NCBI GenBank assembly: GCA_009773415.1
Contig: WSNO01000002.1
Span: 1 to 64,000 of the forward strand
DNA length: 64,000 nt
Direction: 5' to 3'
DNA from: Nitrospirota bacterium
GTDB lineage: Bacteria; Nitrospirota; Thermodesulfovibrionia; Thermodesulfovibrionales; Dissulfurispiraceae
Part shown: positions 16,567 through 24,735 of the stretch, in pieces
Layout: each line of letters begins with the position of its first letter
Numbering within the stretch: the first letter of the stretch is position 1
Translations under genes and position numbers: made by a program
The notes under the pieces: model-generated
Seen by the model: only the letters and a program-made list of their open reading frames with translations
Told to the model about the DNA's origin: nothing
The model's database searches: none

Positions 16567-18684
16567 TCATGCTGTCGTAAAAAGCTCGATTCGCTTGCCC
16601 CAGAATCGCTCGGTCGCGCCGCGAAGCCGCGGAGCAGTTGCAAGACCGGCATCCTGCTCAAGAAGGGTGAAGGCTTCCTTTCTCGTAAGTTCTACTATTT
16701 TAGCATCTCTTGCGATATTTGCTATTTTCAGATCGGGCAGACCGGACTGCCGGGTTCCGAAAAACTCTCCTGGTCCCCGAAGCGCAAGGTCTTCTTCAGC
16801 GATGCGGAATCCGTCGGTCGTTTCCACCATGACGCTCAGCCGCTGCCGGGCATCGTCGCCGTGACCGTAGGCAAGCAGGATGCAATGCGACTGATCGCTG
16901 CCTCTGCCGACGCGTCCGCGCAGCTGATGGAGCTGGGCAAATCCGAACCGCTCGGCATGAACAATAATCATAAGCGCCGCATTCGGCACATCAACGCCCA
17001 CTTCGATGACAGTCGTGCAGGCAAGGATATCGATACGGCGCATCGTGAAGTCTCGCATCACGGCATCGCGCTCAGCCGGTTTCAGGCGACCATGAATGAG
17101 GTTGACCTTGTGTTTCGGAAACTTCTCCCGAAGCAGTTCGGCTCCTGTCTGGACGTCTTTGAGGCTTGTCTTTTCCGACTCCTCGATGATGGGGTATACA
17201 ACATACACCTGGTTGCCATTTCGCAATGCCGATTCTATGTCCTGATAAATCCGGTCTTTCTGCTTTTCCCCGAGCAGTTTTGTAATAACAGGACTTCGGT
17301 TTGGCGGCAGTTCGTCGATGACTGAATAGTCGAGATCGCCATACAGCGTCAGTGCAAGGGTTCGGGGAATCGGCGTTGCAGTCATGACAAGCGTATCGGG
17401 CATGCGGCCTTTTTTCCGGAGCTGTGCACGCTGCATGACACCGAAACGATGCTGTTCGTCGATGACGATGAGCCCGAGACGATGAAAAACAACTCCTTCC
17501 TGAATCAGGGCGTGGGTTCCCACTATCAGGTCGACGGTTCCTGCTGCGATATCGTCCAGGAAGCGGTTTTTTGTGCTGCTTGTCTGCAGGGCAACCCTCA
17601 GACCAAGCGGCTCAACAAGCTTGTGAATGTTCAGATAGTGCTGCTCGGCAAGAATTTCGGTCGGGGCCATGAGAGCGGCCTGATATCCGGCTTCAACAGC
17701 GTCGAGCATGGAAATCAATGCGACAAGTGTTTTGCCGGAGCCGACATCGCCCTGAACGAGACGATGCATCGGAGCAGATGCCTGCATATCGTTTCGTATC
17801 TCGCTGATGACCCGGCGCTGTGCGGCAGTCAGCGTGAAGGGGAGCGATTGTTCAAGTCTGCCGGCGAGTTTGCCGGAAGCATTCAGCGTAATGCCGTGTT
17901 CTGTCAACTGGCGCCTCCTGAGCGTTGCAACACCGAGCTGGAACATGAGCAGCTCTTCAAAGGAGAGTCGCTGATGATATGGAGTTATTCCGCGATTCAA
18001 ATCATCAATTGAAGCTGAATCGGGGGGGAAGTGCACGGCCATGAGGGCATCACGGCGCGCGGGAAACTGATAACGATCGAGCATGTTCTGAGGTAGCATC
18101 TCTTGAATCATCTGAGAGCATGCACCTGCGGCAGCAAACATCATCGCCCGCATCTGTCTCTGGCTCAGCCCTTCGGTCAGCCGGTAGACAGGAACAATAC
18201 GCCCGGTATGTATCTGGTCCGTGCCGCTCTCGGGGGGCTCATTTTTTCCAGTGCCGATGATTTCGTATTCCGGATTCATGATCTCAAGACCGGCGCCGTA
18301 GAAGTCACGTTTTACGGTGCCATACAAAACGACTGTCTGCCCGCTTTTAAACACCCGCTGGAGAAATGCCTGGTTGAACCATTTGCCCTTGAGCACACCG
18401 GTTCCATCAGCAATGACGACCTGAAATATTTTCAAACGAGGGTTTTTCCGGCTCGGGCTTATGACCTCAGCAGCAATGACTTTCCCGATGACCGCCTGCG
18501 TTGTTTCAGGCAGCAATTTGACGATATTCGCCATTGAGCGGCGATCTTCATACCGGACAGGAAGAAAAAAGAGCGCATCTTCAAGCGTGCTGATGTCAAG
18601 TCGTGCGAGCAGGGCCGCCTTGTGCGGGCCGACACCCTTGAGGTACTGAATCGGCGATGCGAGGTTCTGCGCGATAGTGTTCAT
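16567..18684 (-). CDS. recG: ATP-dependent DNA helicase RecG
   Basis: Branched-DNA helicase that remodels stalled forks and R-loops. The 705-residue protein has an N-terminal wedge/OB region (YLKGVGPHKAALLARL, then FLPVRYEDRR), Walker A GDVGSGKTLVAL, motif II VIDEQHRFGV, motif III TATPIPRTLALT and motifs IV-VI (TVIEVGVDVPNA; HQLRGRVGRG). The C-terminal TRG-like tail is present (GEFFGTRQSGLPDLKIANI). It probably forms an operon with nusA upstream and pilD downstream; spacing from nusA is 54 bases. Confidence 0.98.
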   Translation of the reverse strand: MNTIAQNLASPIQYLKGVGPHKAALLARLDISTLEDALFFLPVRYEDRRSMANIVKLLPETTQAVIGKVIAAEVISPSRKNPRLKIFQVVIADGTGVLKGKWFNQAFLQRVFKSGQTVVLYGTVKRDFYGAGLEIMNPEYEIIGTGKNEPPESGTDQIHTGRIVPVYRLTEGLSQRQMRAMMFAAAGACSQMIQEMLPQNMLDRYQFPARRDALMAVHFPPDSASIDDLNRGITPYHQRLSFEELLMFQLGVATLRRRQLTEHGITLNASGKLAGRLEQSLPFTLTAAQRRVISEIRNDMQASAPMHRLVQGDVGSGKTLVALISMLDAVEAGYQAALMAPTEILAEQHYLNIHKLVEPLGLRVALQTSSTKNRFLDDIAAGTVDLIVGTHALIQEGVVFHRLGLIVIDEQHRFGVMQRAQLRKKGRMPDTLVMTATPIPRTLALTLYGDLDYSVIDELPPNRSPVITKLLGEKQKDRIYQDIESALRNGNQVYVVYPIIEESEKTSLKDVQTGAELLREKFPKHKVNLIHGRLKPAERDAVMRDFTMRRIDILACTTVIEVGVDVPNAALMIIVHAERFGFAQLHQLRGRVGRGSDQSHCILLAYGHGDDARQRLSVMVETTDGFRIAEEDLALRGPGEFFGTRQSGLPDLKIANIARDAKIVELTRKEAFTLLEQDAGLATAPRLRGATERFWGKRIELFTTA

Positions 18685-18738
18685 AGAGGGACCGGGCCGA
18701 CCTTCCCGACCGACCCGTCTACCAGCGGAACAGCAATG

Positions 18739-19866
18739 CTATTTTGTCTCCTCATTCTCTGCTTCTGAGGCGGCCGCCTCAGCTTCCCTGCGAAGCGTCT
18801 CATCGAGGGCTTTGTCGGTCTCCTCGAGTTTGATCTTCGAGTATTCAGTCTCGCTTAGGATATCAATTTCCCACCCGGTCAGTTTTGCGGCCAGCTTGAT
18901 ATTCTGCCCTTGCTTTCCGATGGCGAGTGAAAGCTGGGAATCCGCAGCAATAACCATGGCGGTCTTGTCGAGATTTTCCGCTTCGTTGATGCCGACACGA
19001 TCCACGGTTGCCGGCGTGAGTGCCCTTGCAATGAGAATGCGCGGATCATCATTCCAGTGGATGATGTCGATTCGCTCGCCCCTCAGCTCCCTGACGATTG
19101 ACTGCACACGTGTGCCTTTCATGCCGACACATGCCCCAACCGGATCGATGACCGGGTCATTCGAGAGAACGGCAATCTTGGTGCGCTCTCCCGGTTTGCG
19201 GGCAATCCCTCTGATAACCACGATGCCGTCATGAATTTCCGGCACTTCCATCTTGAAAAGACCGGCAACAAAGTTCGGTTCTGTCCGTGAAAGGATGAGA
19301 ACCGGGCCTTTCGATGTCTGACGCACCTCGACAAGGTATGCTTTGACGATATCGCCGCGCTTCAGAGTTTCGCTCGGGAGCGTGTCGCGCTGCTGCAGGA
19401 CGGCTTCGGTCTTGCCGAGCCCGACAAAATAGAGATTTTTCTCTTTTCTCAGAATCGTCCCGCTGACGATTGAGCCAATTTTATCCTTATATTCATCAAA
19501 AATAATGTCACGCTCAGCTTCGCGAACTTTTTGGAAGAGCACCTGCTTTGCGGTCTGTGCGGCAATGCGTCCGAAGTCCTGCAACTGGAGCGGAAAATCA
19601 ACAGTATCTCCAAGGACTCTGCCTGGGAAGTCGGCGTGAGTAACTTCGAGGTCACGATCCGAGACGCTTTCAACTATGGTCTTCGTCTCATAAAGTTCGA
19701 TCGAGCAGTTCTTCGGGTCGATCGTCAGGTGTATATTCTCCCGGTTTGCAAACTTCTTCCTGGCCGCCGACAAGAGGGCGCTTTCGAGCACTTTTACCAG
19801 CGCATCGCGCGAAATGCCCTTTTCCCTGCTTATCTGGTCTATGACGAAACACAATTCTTTCGACAT
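18739..19866 (-). CDS. nusA: Transcription termination/antitermination factor NusA
   Basis: NusA binds RNA polymerase and nascent RNA to control pausing, termination and antitermination. From MSKELCFVIDQISREKG the 375-residue protein has the N-terminal polymerase-binding domain, an S1 domain (IGSIVSGTILRKEKNLYFVGLG), KH1/KH2 with VGACVGMKGTRVQSIVREL and AIGKQGQNIKLAAKLTGWEIDI, and a short acidic C-terminus (Glu/Ala-rich). It lacks the extra C-terminal repeats of E. coli NusA. It lies 15 bases behind rimP, the conserved rimP-nusA order; infB, the usual third gene, lies 13 kb away on the other strand. Confidence 0.97.
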   Translation of the reverse strand: MSKELCFVIDQISREKGISRDALVKVLESALLSAARKKFANRENIHLTIDPKNCSIELYETKTIVESVSDRDLEVTHADFPGRVLGDTVDFPLQLQDFGRIAAQTAKQVLFQKVREAERDIIFDEYKDKIGSIVSGTILRKEKNLYFVGLGKTEAVLQQRDTLPSETLKRGDIVKAYLVEVRQTSKGPVLILSRTEPNFVAGLFKMEVPEIHDGIVVIRGIARKPGERTKIAVLSNDPVIDPVGACVGMKGTRVQSIVRELRGERIDIIHWNDDPRILIARALTPATVDRVGINEAENLDKTAMVIAADSQLSLAIGKQGQNIKLAAKLTGWEIDILSETEYSKIKLEETDKALDETLRREAEAAASEAENEETK

Positions 19867-19881
19867 ATGCACCTCTCCGTT

Positions 19882-20397
19882 CTATTCGATTTCGAGTCGT
19901 GCTTTTGTTATTTTTACAAGCGGAATAAAAATATCTTCAGCCTCTTCCCCGCGCACCGATCCGGCTCGCTTGGGTGACCTGGTCGGTTTCCCGCTGGCTC
20001 GCTGTTCAGGCATGATGCGAACCCATCCCTCGCCGACATCTGTAATTCTGCCGACAAAAAAAGTTTGATTGGCGATCTGCTCCGACGTAACAATACGAGC
20101 CAGCTTGCCCACGCTCTTCTCAAAATCACGCTGTGTCGCCAGTGGACGGTCAAGACCGGGAGAGCCGACTTCAATCATGTATGCGCCGGGGATCGGATCT
20201 TCTACATCAAGCAGAGCTTCCAGTGCGCGGCTCATTTTTTCGCAGTCTGAAATGGTGACGCCGCCATCCTTATCTATCACAATGCGCACAAGCGAACGTC
20301 TGCCACGGCCGATGAAATCGGCGCTGACCAGTTCAAGCTGCAGATCGTCCGCTGCCTGAGCTGCCAGCTCGCGTACTCGTTCATGTGCGGTTATCAT
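19882..20397 (-). CDS. rimP: Ribosome maturation factor RimP
   Basis: RimP assists 30S subunit assembly. From MITAHERVRELAAQAADDL the 171-residue product shows the family blocks LVRIVIDKDGGVTISDCEKMSRALEALLD and YMIEVGSPGLDRPL. A basic insertion (about 138-155, RASGKPTRSPKRAGSVRGEE) lies in the C-terminal SH3-like domain, which ends IPLVKITKARLEIE. I chose the ATG at 20397 because it matches the family N-terminus and has AAGGAG upstream. An in-frame upstream extension covers the palindromic leader and is unlikely to be translated. Confidence 0.94.
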   Translation of the reverse strand: MITAHERVRELAAQAADDLQLELVSADFIGRGRRSLVRIVIDKDGGVTISDCEKMSRALEALLDVEDPIPGAYMIEVGSPGLDRPLATQRDFEKSVGKLARIVTSEQIANQTFFVGRITDVGEGWVRIMPEQRASGKPTRSPKRAGSVRGEEAEDIFIPLVKITKARLEIE

Positions 20398-20433
20398 GGT
20401 GTTTTTGTTCTCCTTAAATTCCTCTCTAAAACA

Positions 20434-20457
20434 AAAGAGTGGGAATTCCCACTCTTT
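20434..20457 (-). promoter_or_regulatory. Perfect 24-bp palindrome in the rimP leader
   Basis: Two 12-base arms meet with no extra loop (centre GGGAATTCCC). On the minus strand the hairpin is followed by TTTTGTTTT, so it resembles an intrinsic terminator or attenuator about 37 bases upstream of rimP. GAGTGGG/CCCACTC hairpins of this type are common in rimP leaders, as I remember them. Confidence 0.55.
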
Positions 20458-20511
20458 CAAAAGGTACTGCTCGCAAGTAATTGGAATGATTTCTTAATAT
20501 TACCAGTGCAT

Positions 20512-20560
20512 CAAAAAAAAAGCAACACCATGAAGGAGTTTGGCTCCTCCATGGTGTTGC
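20512..20560 (-). terminator. Rho-independent terminator of the lipoprotein gene
   Basis: Arms 20522-20538 and 20544-20560 form a 17-bp stem with one mismatch and a five-base loop. Read on the minus strand it ends in a run of eight T. It directly follows the lipoprotein stop codon. Confidence 0.88.
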
Positions 20561-20567
20561 AAGAAAA

Positions 20568-20783
20568 CTACTTCTTCGGAGCGTCTGCCGGTTTCGGAGC
20601 GTCTGCCGGTTTCGGAGCCTCAGGAGCCTTCGGAGCGTCTGCCGGTTTCGGAGCCTCAGGAGCCTTCGGGGCTTCTGCCGGTTTCGGAGCCTCAGGAGCC
20701 TTCGGAGCAGGCTTCTGTTCGCAACCGATCGTGAATGCTACGAGGAGCATGAGCGAAAGTACGAGTGCAAGTGCCTTCTTCAT
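20568..20783 (-). CDS. Small Ala/Pro/Lys-repeat lipoprotein
   Basis: From MKKALALVLSLMLLVAFTIG the 71-residue precursor has a lipoprotein signal ending in lipobox FTIG-C (Cys21). The mature part is almost entirely tandem copies of units such as APEAPKPADAPK, with Ala, Pro, Lys, Glu and Asp only. Such a chain is probably an extended spacer anchored in a membrane, possibly periplasm-spanning or wall-binding. An AAGGAGGT site precedes the ATG; an in-frame ATG four codons upstream overlaps that site and is unlikely. It is monocistronic with its own terminator. Function unknown. Confidence 0.78.
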   Translation of the reverse strand: MKKALALVLSLMLLVAFTIGCEQKPAPKAPEAPKPAEAPKAPEAPKPADAPKAPEAPKPADAPKPADAPKK

Positions 20784-20840
20784 TCTGTAAGTCACCTCCT
20801 TCCAAATATGGGAATGCCAAAGATTGGGGCAATGTTAGCA

Positions 20841-21110
20841 TTAATTATTAACATAGGCGCCCAGCGTTGTCAAGCATTTTGGCGGCGTTTCTCTTGGCTG
20901 CTTGCGCCGCTCAAACGACATGCACGTTATTATAACAAAAACAACCGAACAAATCGCAAGTGCGGCAAGGTGCAGCGCCATGAGGAGAATCATATGTCAG
21001 GGGATGCTGCTCCAAGAACGCCAGGTATAGAATGGCAATAGCCTGCATGAGAGACAGAACCAGCCCGGCAAAAGGAAATACCAGCAAGATAATCAGTGCC
21101 TGAAGTGTAG
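20841..21110 (-). pseudogene. Decayed membrane-protein (permease-like) remnant
   Basis: On the minus strand one frame reads LQALIILLVFPFAGLVLSLM continuing through AIAILYLAFLEQHPL. A second frame takes over near 21003 and reads MILLMALHLAALAICSVVFV, then MSFERRKQPRETPP, to a TAA at 20841-20843. The two hydrophobic stretches look like the end of one membrane protein broken by a frameshift. It lies downstream of an ABC ATPase remnant on the same strand, so it may be the tail of the cognate permease, but the family is not recognisable. Confidence 0.4.
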
Positions 21111-21147
21111 AGTCCTCGGGGCCGCTCAGTGACGTCGTAATAAGCGT

Positions 21148-21290
21148 TCAGAGAACATTCACTGTCGTTGTTTTGCCTGCTCCGTTTGGAACGAGGAAGC
21201 CGAAAAGAGTATCGGCTCAATCGCAAAAAAACCCCCGTCTGCGATGGCTGTTCTTCCAAACTGCTTGACAAGATTAGTAACAATTATCAT
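21148..21290 (-). pseudogene. ABC transporter ATPase N-terminal remnant
   Basis: From an ATG at 21290 the minus strand reads MIIVTNLVKQFGRTAIADGG, the usual start of an ABC-type ATPase. After a frameshift it reads LFGFLVPNGAGKTTTVNVL and stops at TGA (21148-21150). The Walker A motif NGAGKTTT is intact but the rest of the protein (Q-loop, signature, Walker B) is missing. At least one frameshift plus a large 3' deletion make this a clear pseudogene. Confidence 0.7.
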
Positions 21291-21406
21291 GGACACTTAT
21301 GGTTATAATATTGAGGAACAATAGAAATAAGCCGCACATGCTTCTTGACGGATATCTATTCCGATCGTAAAGATTAAATGAGATGATTGTTATAGGGGGG
21401 GATGCC

Positions 21407-21949
21407 ATGAAGAAGTTGACGCGCTATTTTTTTGAGGGGTTGCTATTTCTTGTTCCCCTTGTTGTGACGCTGTATGTTCTCTGGGTCGTGTTCAAGAAGA
21501 TTGACGGTCTTTTCCAGTTCAGCCTGCCGGGGCTCGGACTCCTCGTGACGCTGGCAACCATTACGACCGTTGGATTTATTGCATCGAATTTCTTCACCCG
21601 ATGGATTATTCTGATTGTAGATAATCTTTTCCGCCGCGTTCCTCTGGTGAAGATGATCTATTCAGCCCTGAAGGATTTGGTGGCCGCTTTTGTCGGGGAC
21701 AAGAAGAGCTTTCAGCAGCCGGTCATGATCGAATTGATGCCGGGAAGTAATGTGCTTGTTCTCGGCTTCATTACACAGGAATCGCTCCAGCAGTTCGGCA
21801 TGACCGACAGCGTTGCCGTCTATCTTCCGCAGTCATACAATTTTGCAGGGAATCTTATTATTGTGCCGAAGAATCAGGTCACTCCGCTCACTGTCGACAG
21901 CGGACAGGTGATGGCTTTTATTGTTTCTGGCGGCATTACGGCGAAATAA
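21407..21949 (+). CDS. DUF502 family inner-membrane protein
   Basis: From MKKLTRYFFEGLLFLVPLVV the 180-residue protein has two N-terminal membrane helices (about 9-32 and 45-65). The family motif NLFRRVPLVKMIYSALKDLV follows, then a soluble beta-rich domain (VLVLGFITQE ... VAVYLPQSYNFAGNLIIVPKNQV ... IVSGGI). This is full-length DUF502, whose function is not established. The ATG at 21407 has a G-rich ribosome site; an ATG 24 bases upstream is possible. It stands alone between decayed genes and a gene-poor stretch. Confidence 0.88.
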   Translation: MKKLTRYFFEGLLFLVPLVVTLYVLWVVFKKIDGLFQFSLPGLGLLVTLATITTVGFIASNFFTRWIILIVDNLFRRVPLVKMIYSALKDLVAAFVGDKKSFQQPVMIELMPGSNVLVLGFITQESLQQFGMTDSVAVYLPQSYNFAGNLIIVPKNQVTPLTVDSGQVMAFIVSGGITAK

Positions 21950-22549
21950 TCGATCCGGAAAAAGCATTGCAATAAATTGTTGCACCAATCTTTATTTAGC
22001 TTTTTGCGCACAGTTCTTTCTGAGTGCAAGAAGACTGACGCATGATGGCTCTAATAAAAGAAAGCTGAAATATCAGGCTATTAATAATTTTTATGGGGTC
22101 TTTTAAAATACTTTTCCTCTGCCGCGCAGGAGCAATAAAATGATGCTTTCCCCGCTGATTAGTTCCTTGTTTTTTTTGAAAGCAACGTGCTTAAATATCT
22201 TCGAACTGGGCGCGTTCTGTCAGGATGTTCCTGATCGAATCGCTGCATCGTCAGTCTGCTTGTTCGGCATTTATCATGCCGAAGTATATGCGTGAAGAGT
22301 CTCGATATATTTATTTCTGTTCGTAGTCGAACACAGGCTTGCTGCAATTCATTTATTATTGCTGTATGAAAACGGGCGAAATCCTGAGAAAAGGAGGCGA
22401 ATCGAGAAAACGCAAGAGAGTTGCGGAACGAGGCGCTGCTCTGCATGACATCCTCAAAATAGGGACTCGGGGAAGGAGTCCGAACAGGGAAAAGCCCCGG
22501 AGCATTGAACGCCTCAGTATATTTCTAAATTCTGAGAGGAGACACGGGT
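21950..22549. other. Gene-poor 600-bp region upstream of hoxE
   Basis: I find no convincing gene. The sequence is AT-rich to about 22200. Two small hairpins occur, 22263-22270 with 22276-22283 (TTCGGCAT/ATGCCGAA) and TGTTCG/CGAACA near 22318-22333. It presumably holds the hydrogenase operon promoter; a GAGAGGAG ribosome site lies just before hoxE. No confident promoter box was identified. Confidence 0.5.
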
Positions 22550-23083
22550 ATGGAAACCAAGACGACAGAGTCCTCGCAAGAACTTTCGCAGAGCGCTGCG
22601 AAAGAAGCACCAGTAGCGGCTGAGGACGGACGCTGGAAACAGGTCAACAGGACAATGCGCCTGAATGGCCATTCTCAGCATGCGCTCATCGAGACACTGC
22701 ACACAGTTCAGGAGACATTCGGGTATCTCGAGATGGATGCCCTCAAGTATGTTGCCGAAAAACTCAGACTTCCGCTCAGCCTGGTCTATGGCGTCGCCAC
22801 CTTCTACCATTTCTTCAGTCTCAAGCCGGCCGGCGAGCATACCTGCGTTGTCTGCATGGGCACTGCATGTTACATTGCAGGCGTTCCGGCGATACTGGAC
22901 GGTATCAAAGAGAAATACGGAGTGACTCCCGGCGAGACGACGGCGGACGGCAAGATATCGCTGCTCGTCGCGAGATGCATCGGTTCCTGCGGTTTGGCGC
23001 CGGCGGCTGTGTTTGACGGAGATGTTGCCGGAAAACTGAAGCCTGATGCTGTCTTCGAAAAACTAGGGAGGTGGGTTGCGTAA
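22550..23083 (+). CDS. hoxE: NAD-linked hydrogenase diaphorase subunit HoxE (NuoE-like)
   Basis: A thioredoxin-fold [2Fe-2S] subunit of the bidirectional hydrogenase, homologous to NuoE. The 177-residue protein has a polar N-terminal ~30 residues, then the conserved HALIETLHTVQETFGYL and VYGVATFYHFFSLKP. Cluster ligands are in VCMGTACYIAG and ARCIGSCGLAPA, the expected two Cys pairs. It is first in a five-gene operon; the hoxF start overlaps its stop codon by one base. Confidence 0.95.
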   Translation: METKTTESSQELSQSAAKEAPVAAEDGRWKQVNRTMRLNGHSQHALIETLHTVQETFGYLEMDALKYVAEKLRLPLSLVYGVATFYHFFSLKPAGEHTCVVCMGTACYIAGVPAILDGIKEKYGVTPGETTADGKISLLVARCIGSCGLAPAAVFDGDVAGKLKPDAVFEKLGRWVA

Positions 23084-24735
23084 TGAATCTCGAGGATATT
23101 CTAGAAATAGCCAAGGTTGAAAAGGAAAAGGCGTCGCAGTTCAAGCACAGCATTCTTGTCTGCGTTGCCGCGGGGTGCGTATCGTGTCAGAGCCTTCAAG
23201 TGAAGGACGCTCTTGTCAGAGAGGTGAAAAGCAGAGGGCTTGAGGCGGAAATTCAGGTCAAAGGTGTCGGTTGCCTCGGTCTCTGTGCGGTCGCCCCGCT
23301 TATGGTTATTGAGCCTGGGGGCGTGATGTATCAGGGGGTCAAACCTGAAGATGCGAAGGATATTGTTGACGCTATCGGAAATATACCGGTCAAGCGTCTT
23401 GAGTGCGACAGTCAGTCGCCGTTCTTTAAACGCCAGGAGAAAATAGTTCTTGAGAATTGCGGCGTGATTGATCCTGAGCGGATTGAAGAGTATATTGCTG
23501 TCGGTGGATATCAAGGTCTTTTCAAGTCTCTCCGTGCCGGGACCCCGAACAAGGTGACAGAGGAAATTACCAAGAGCGGCCTGCGCGGTCGCGGCGGCGG
23601 TGGTTTCCCGACCGGTTTGAAGTGGCAGGCTGTCGCCAAGGCTGAAAATGCAACAAAGTACGTTATCTGTAATGCGGATGAAGGAGATCCCGGTGCATTT
23701 ATGGACAGAAGTGTGCTGGAGAGCGACCCGCATCGCGTTATTGAAGGAATGGTCATTGCCGGATACGCGGTTGGCGCACAGATTGGCTACGTCTATATTC
23801 GCGCCGAGTATCCGCTTGCCATCAAACGTTTAAAAATAGCAATTCAGCAGGCAGAACGAAACGGCATGCTTGGAAACCAGATTTTCGGCACACCGTTCAG
23901 CTTCTCAATCAAGATCAGGCTCGGCGCCGGTGCATTCGTCTGCGGCGAGGAGACTGCATTGATTGCTTCCATCGAAGGCCGCCGCGGCATGCCGCGTCCT
24001 CGTCCTCCGTTTCCGGCAGAGTATGGTCTCTGGGGATATCCGACGCTCATCAACAATGTCGAAACATTTGCCAATATAGCGCCTATAATTGTGAAGGGCG
24101 GCGACTGGTTTGCAGGCATCGGCACCGAGAAAAGCAAGGGCACCAAAGTTTTTGCACTCGCAGGTCGCATCAACAACTGCGGGCTTATTGAAGTCCCGAT
24201 GGGGACGAAGCTTCGTGATATCGTTTTTGATATCGGCGGAGGCATTCCGGACGGCAAGAAGTTCAAAGCCGTTCAGACCGGCGGCCCTTCAGGCGGCTGT
24301 ATCCCAGAACAGCACTTGGATATGTCGGTCGACTATGAATCGCTTGCCGCTGTCGGCTCGATTATGGGGTCGGGCGGTATGATTGTGATGGATGAAACTT
24401 CCTGCATGGTCGATGTCGCCAAGTTCTTTATCGAGTTTATGATGAGTGAATCGTGCGGAAAGTGTGTCCCGTGCCGTGTCGGCACAGCGCAGATCTATAC
24501 CATCCTGTGCAAGATTACCGAAGGAAACGGCGAGGTCGCTCATATTGAGCAGCTTGAAGAGCTCGGCGATCTTGTTAAGAATGCCAGCCTGTGCGGTCTC
24601 GGCATGACCGCGCCAAATCCGGCTTTGAGCACGCTGAAGTATTTCCGCAATGAATACATGGAGCATATCCATAATAAAACTTGCTCGGCCGGCGTGTGTC
24701 GCATGAATAAACACAAGGAGGTAAAACACGCATGA
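23083..24735 (+). CDS. hoxF: NAD-linked hydrogenase diaphorase subunit HoxF (NuoF-like)
   Basis: Binds FMN and NAD(H) and passes electrons between NAD and the hydrogenase core. From MNLEDILEIAKVEKEK the 550-residue protein has an N-terminal thioredoxin-like [2Fe-2S] domain with VAAGCVSCQS and KGVGCLGLCAVAP. The NuoF core follows: GLRGRGGGGFPTGLKW (NADH site), CNADEGDPGAFMDRS (FMN site) and FVCGEETALIASIEG. The N3-type [4Fe-4S] site is ESCGKCVPCRVGT with a distal Cys in ASLCGLG. A GGAGGTGG site precedes the start; an upstream in-frame GTG at 23071 is possible but overlaps hoxE more. Confidence 0.96.
   Translation: MNLEDILEIAKVEKEKASQFKHSILVCVAAGCVSCQSLQVKDALVREVKSRGLEAEIQVKGVGCLGLCAVAPLMVIEPGGVMYQGVKPEDAKDIVDAIGNIPVKRLECDSQSPFFKRQEKIVLENCGVIDPERIEEYIAVGGYQGLFKSLRAGTPNKVTEEITKSGLRGRGGGGFPTGLKWQAVAKAENATKYVICNADEGDPGAFMDRSVLESDPHRVIEGMVIAGYAVGAQIGYVYIRAEYPLAIKRLKIAIQQAERNGMLGNQIFGTPFSFSIKIRLGAGAFVCGEETALIASIEGRRGMPRPRPPFPAEYGLWGYPTLINNVETFANIAPIIVKGGDWFAGIGTEKSKGTKVFALAGRINNCGLIEVPMGTKLRDIVFDIGGGIPDGKKFKAVQTGGPSGGCIPEQHLDMSVDYESLAAVGSIMGSGGMIVMDETSCMVDVAKFFIEFMMSESCGKCVPCRVGTAQIYTILCKITEGNGEVAHIEQLEELGDLVKNASLCGLGMTAPNPALSTLKYFRNEYMEHIHNKTCSAGVCRMNKHKEVKHA

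Noticed and set aside
21957-21972. Sigma-54-like GG-N10-GC element upstream of the hox operon
   Set aside because: The -24 part departs from TGGCAC and it lies nearly 600 bases from hoxE; not distinguishable from chance.
22339-22623. 94-residue open frame upstream of and overlapping hoxE
   Set aside because: Highly basic composition with no family features; it overlaps the well-supported hoxE start in another frame.
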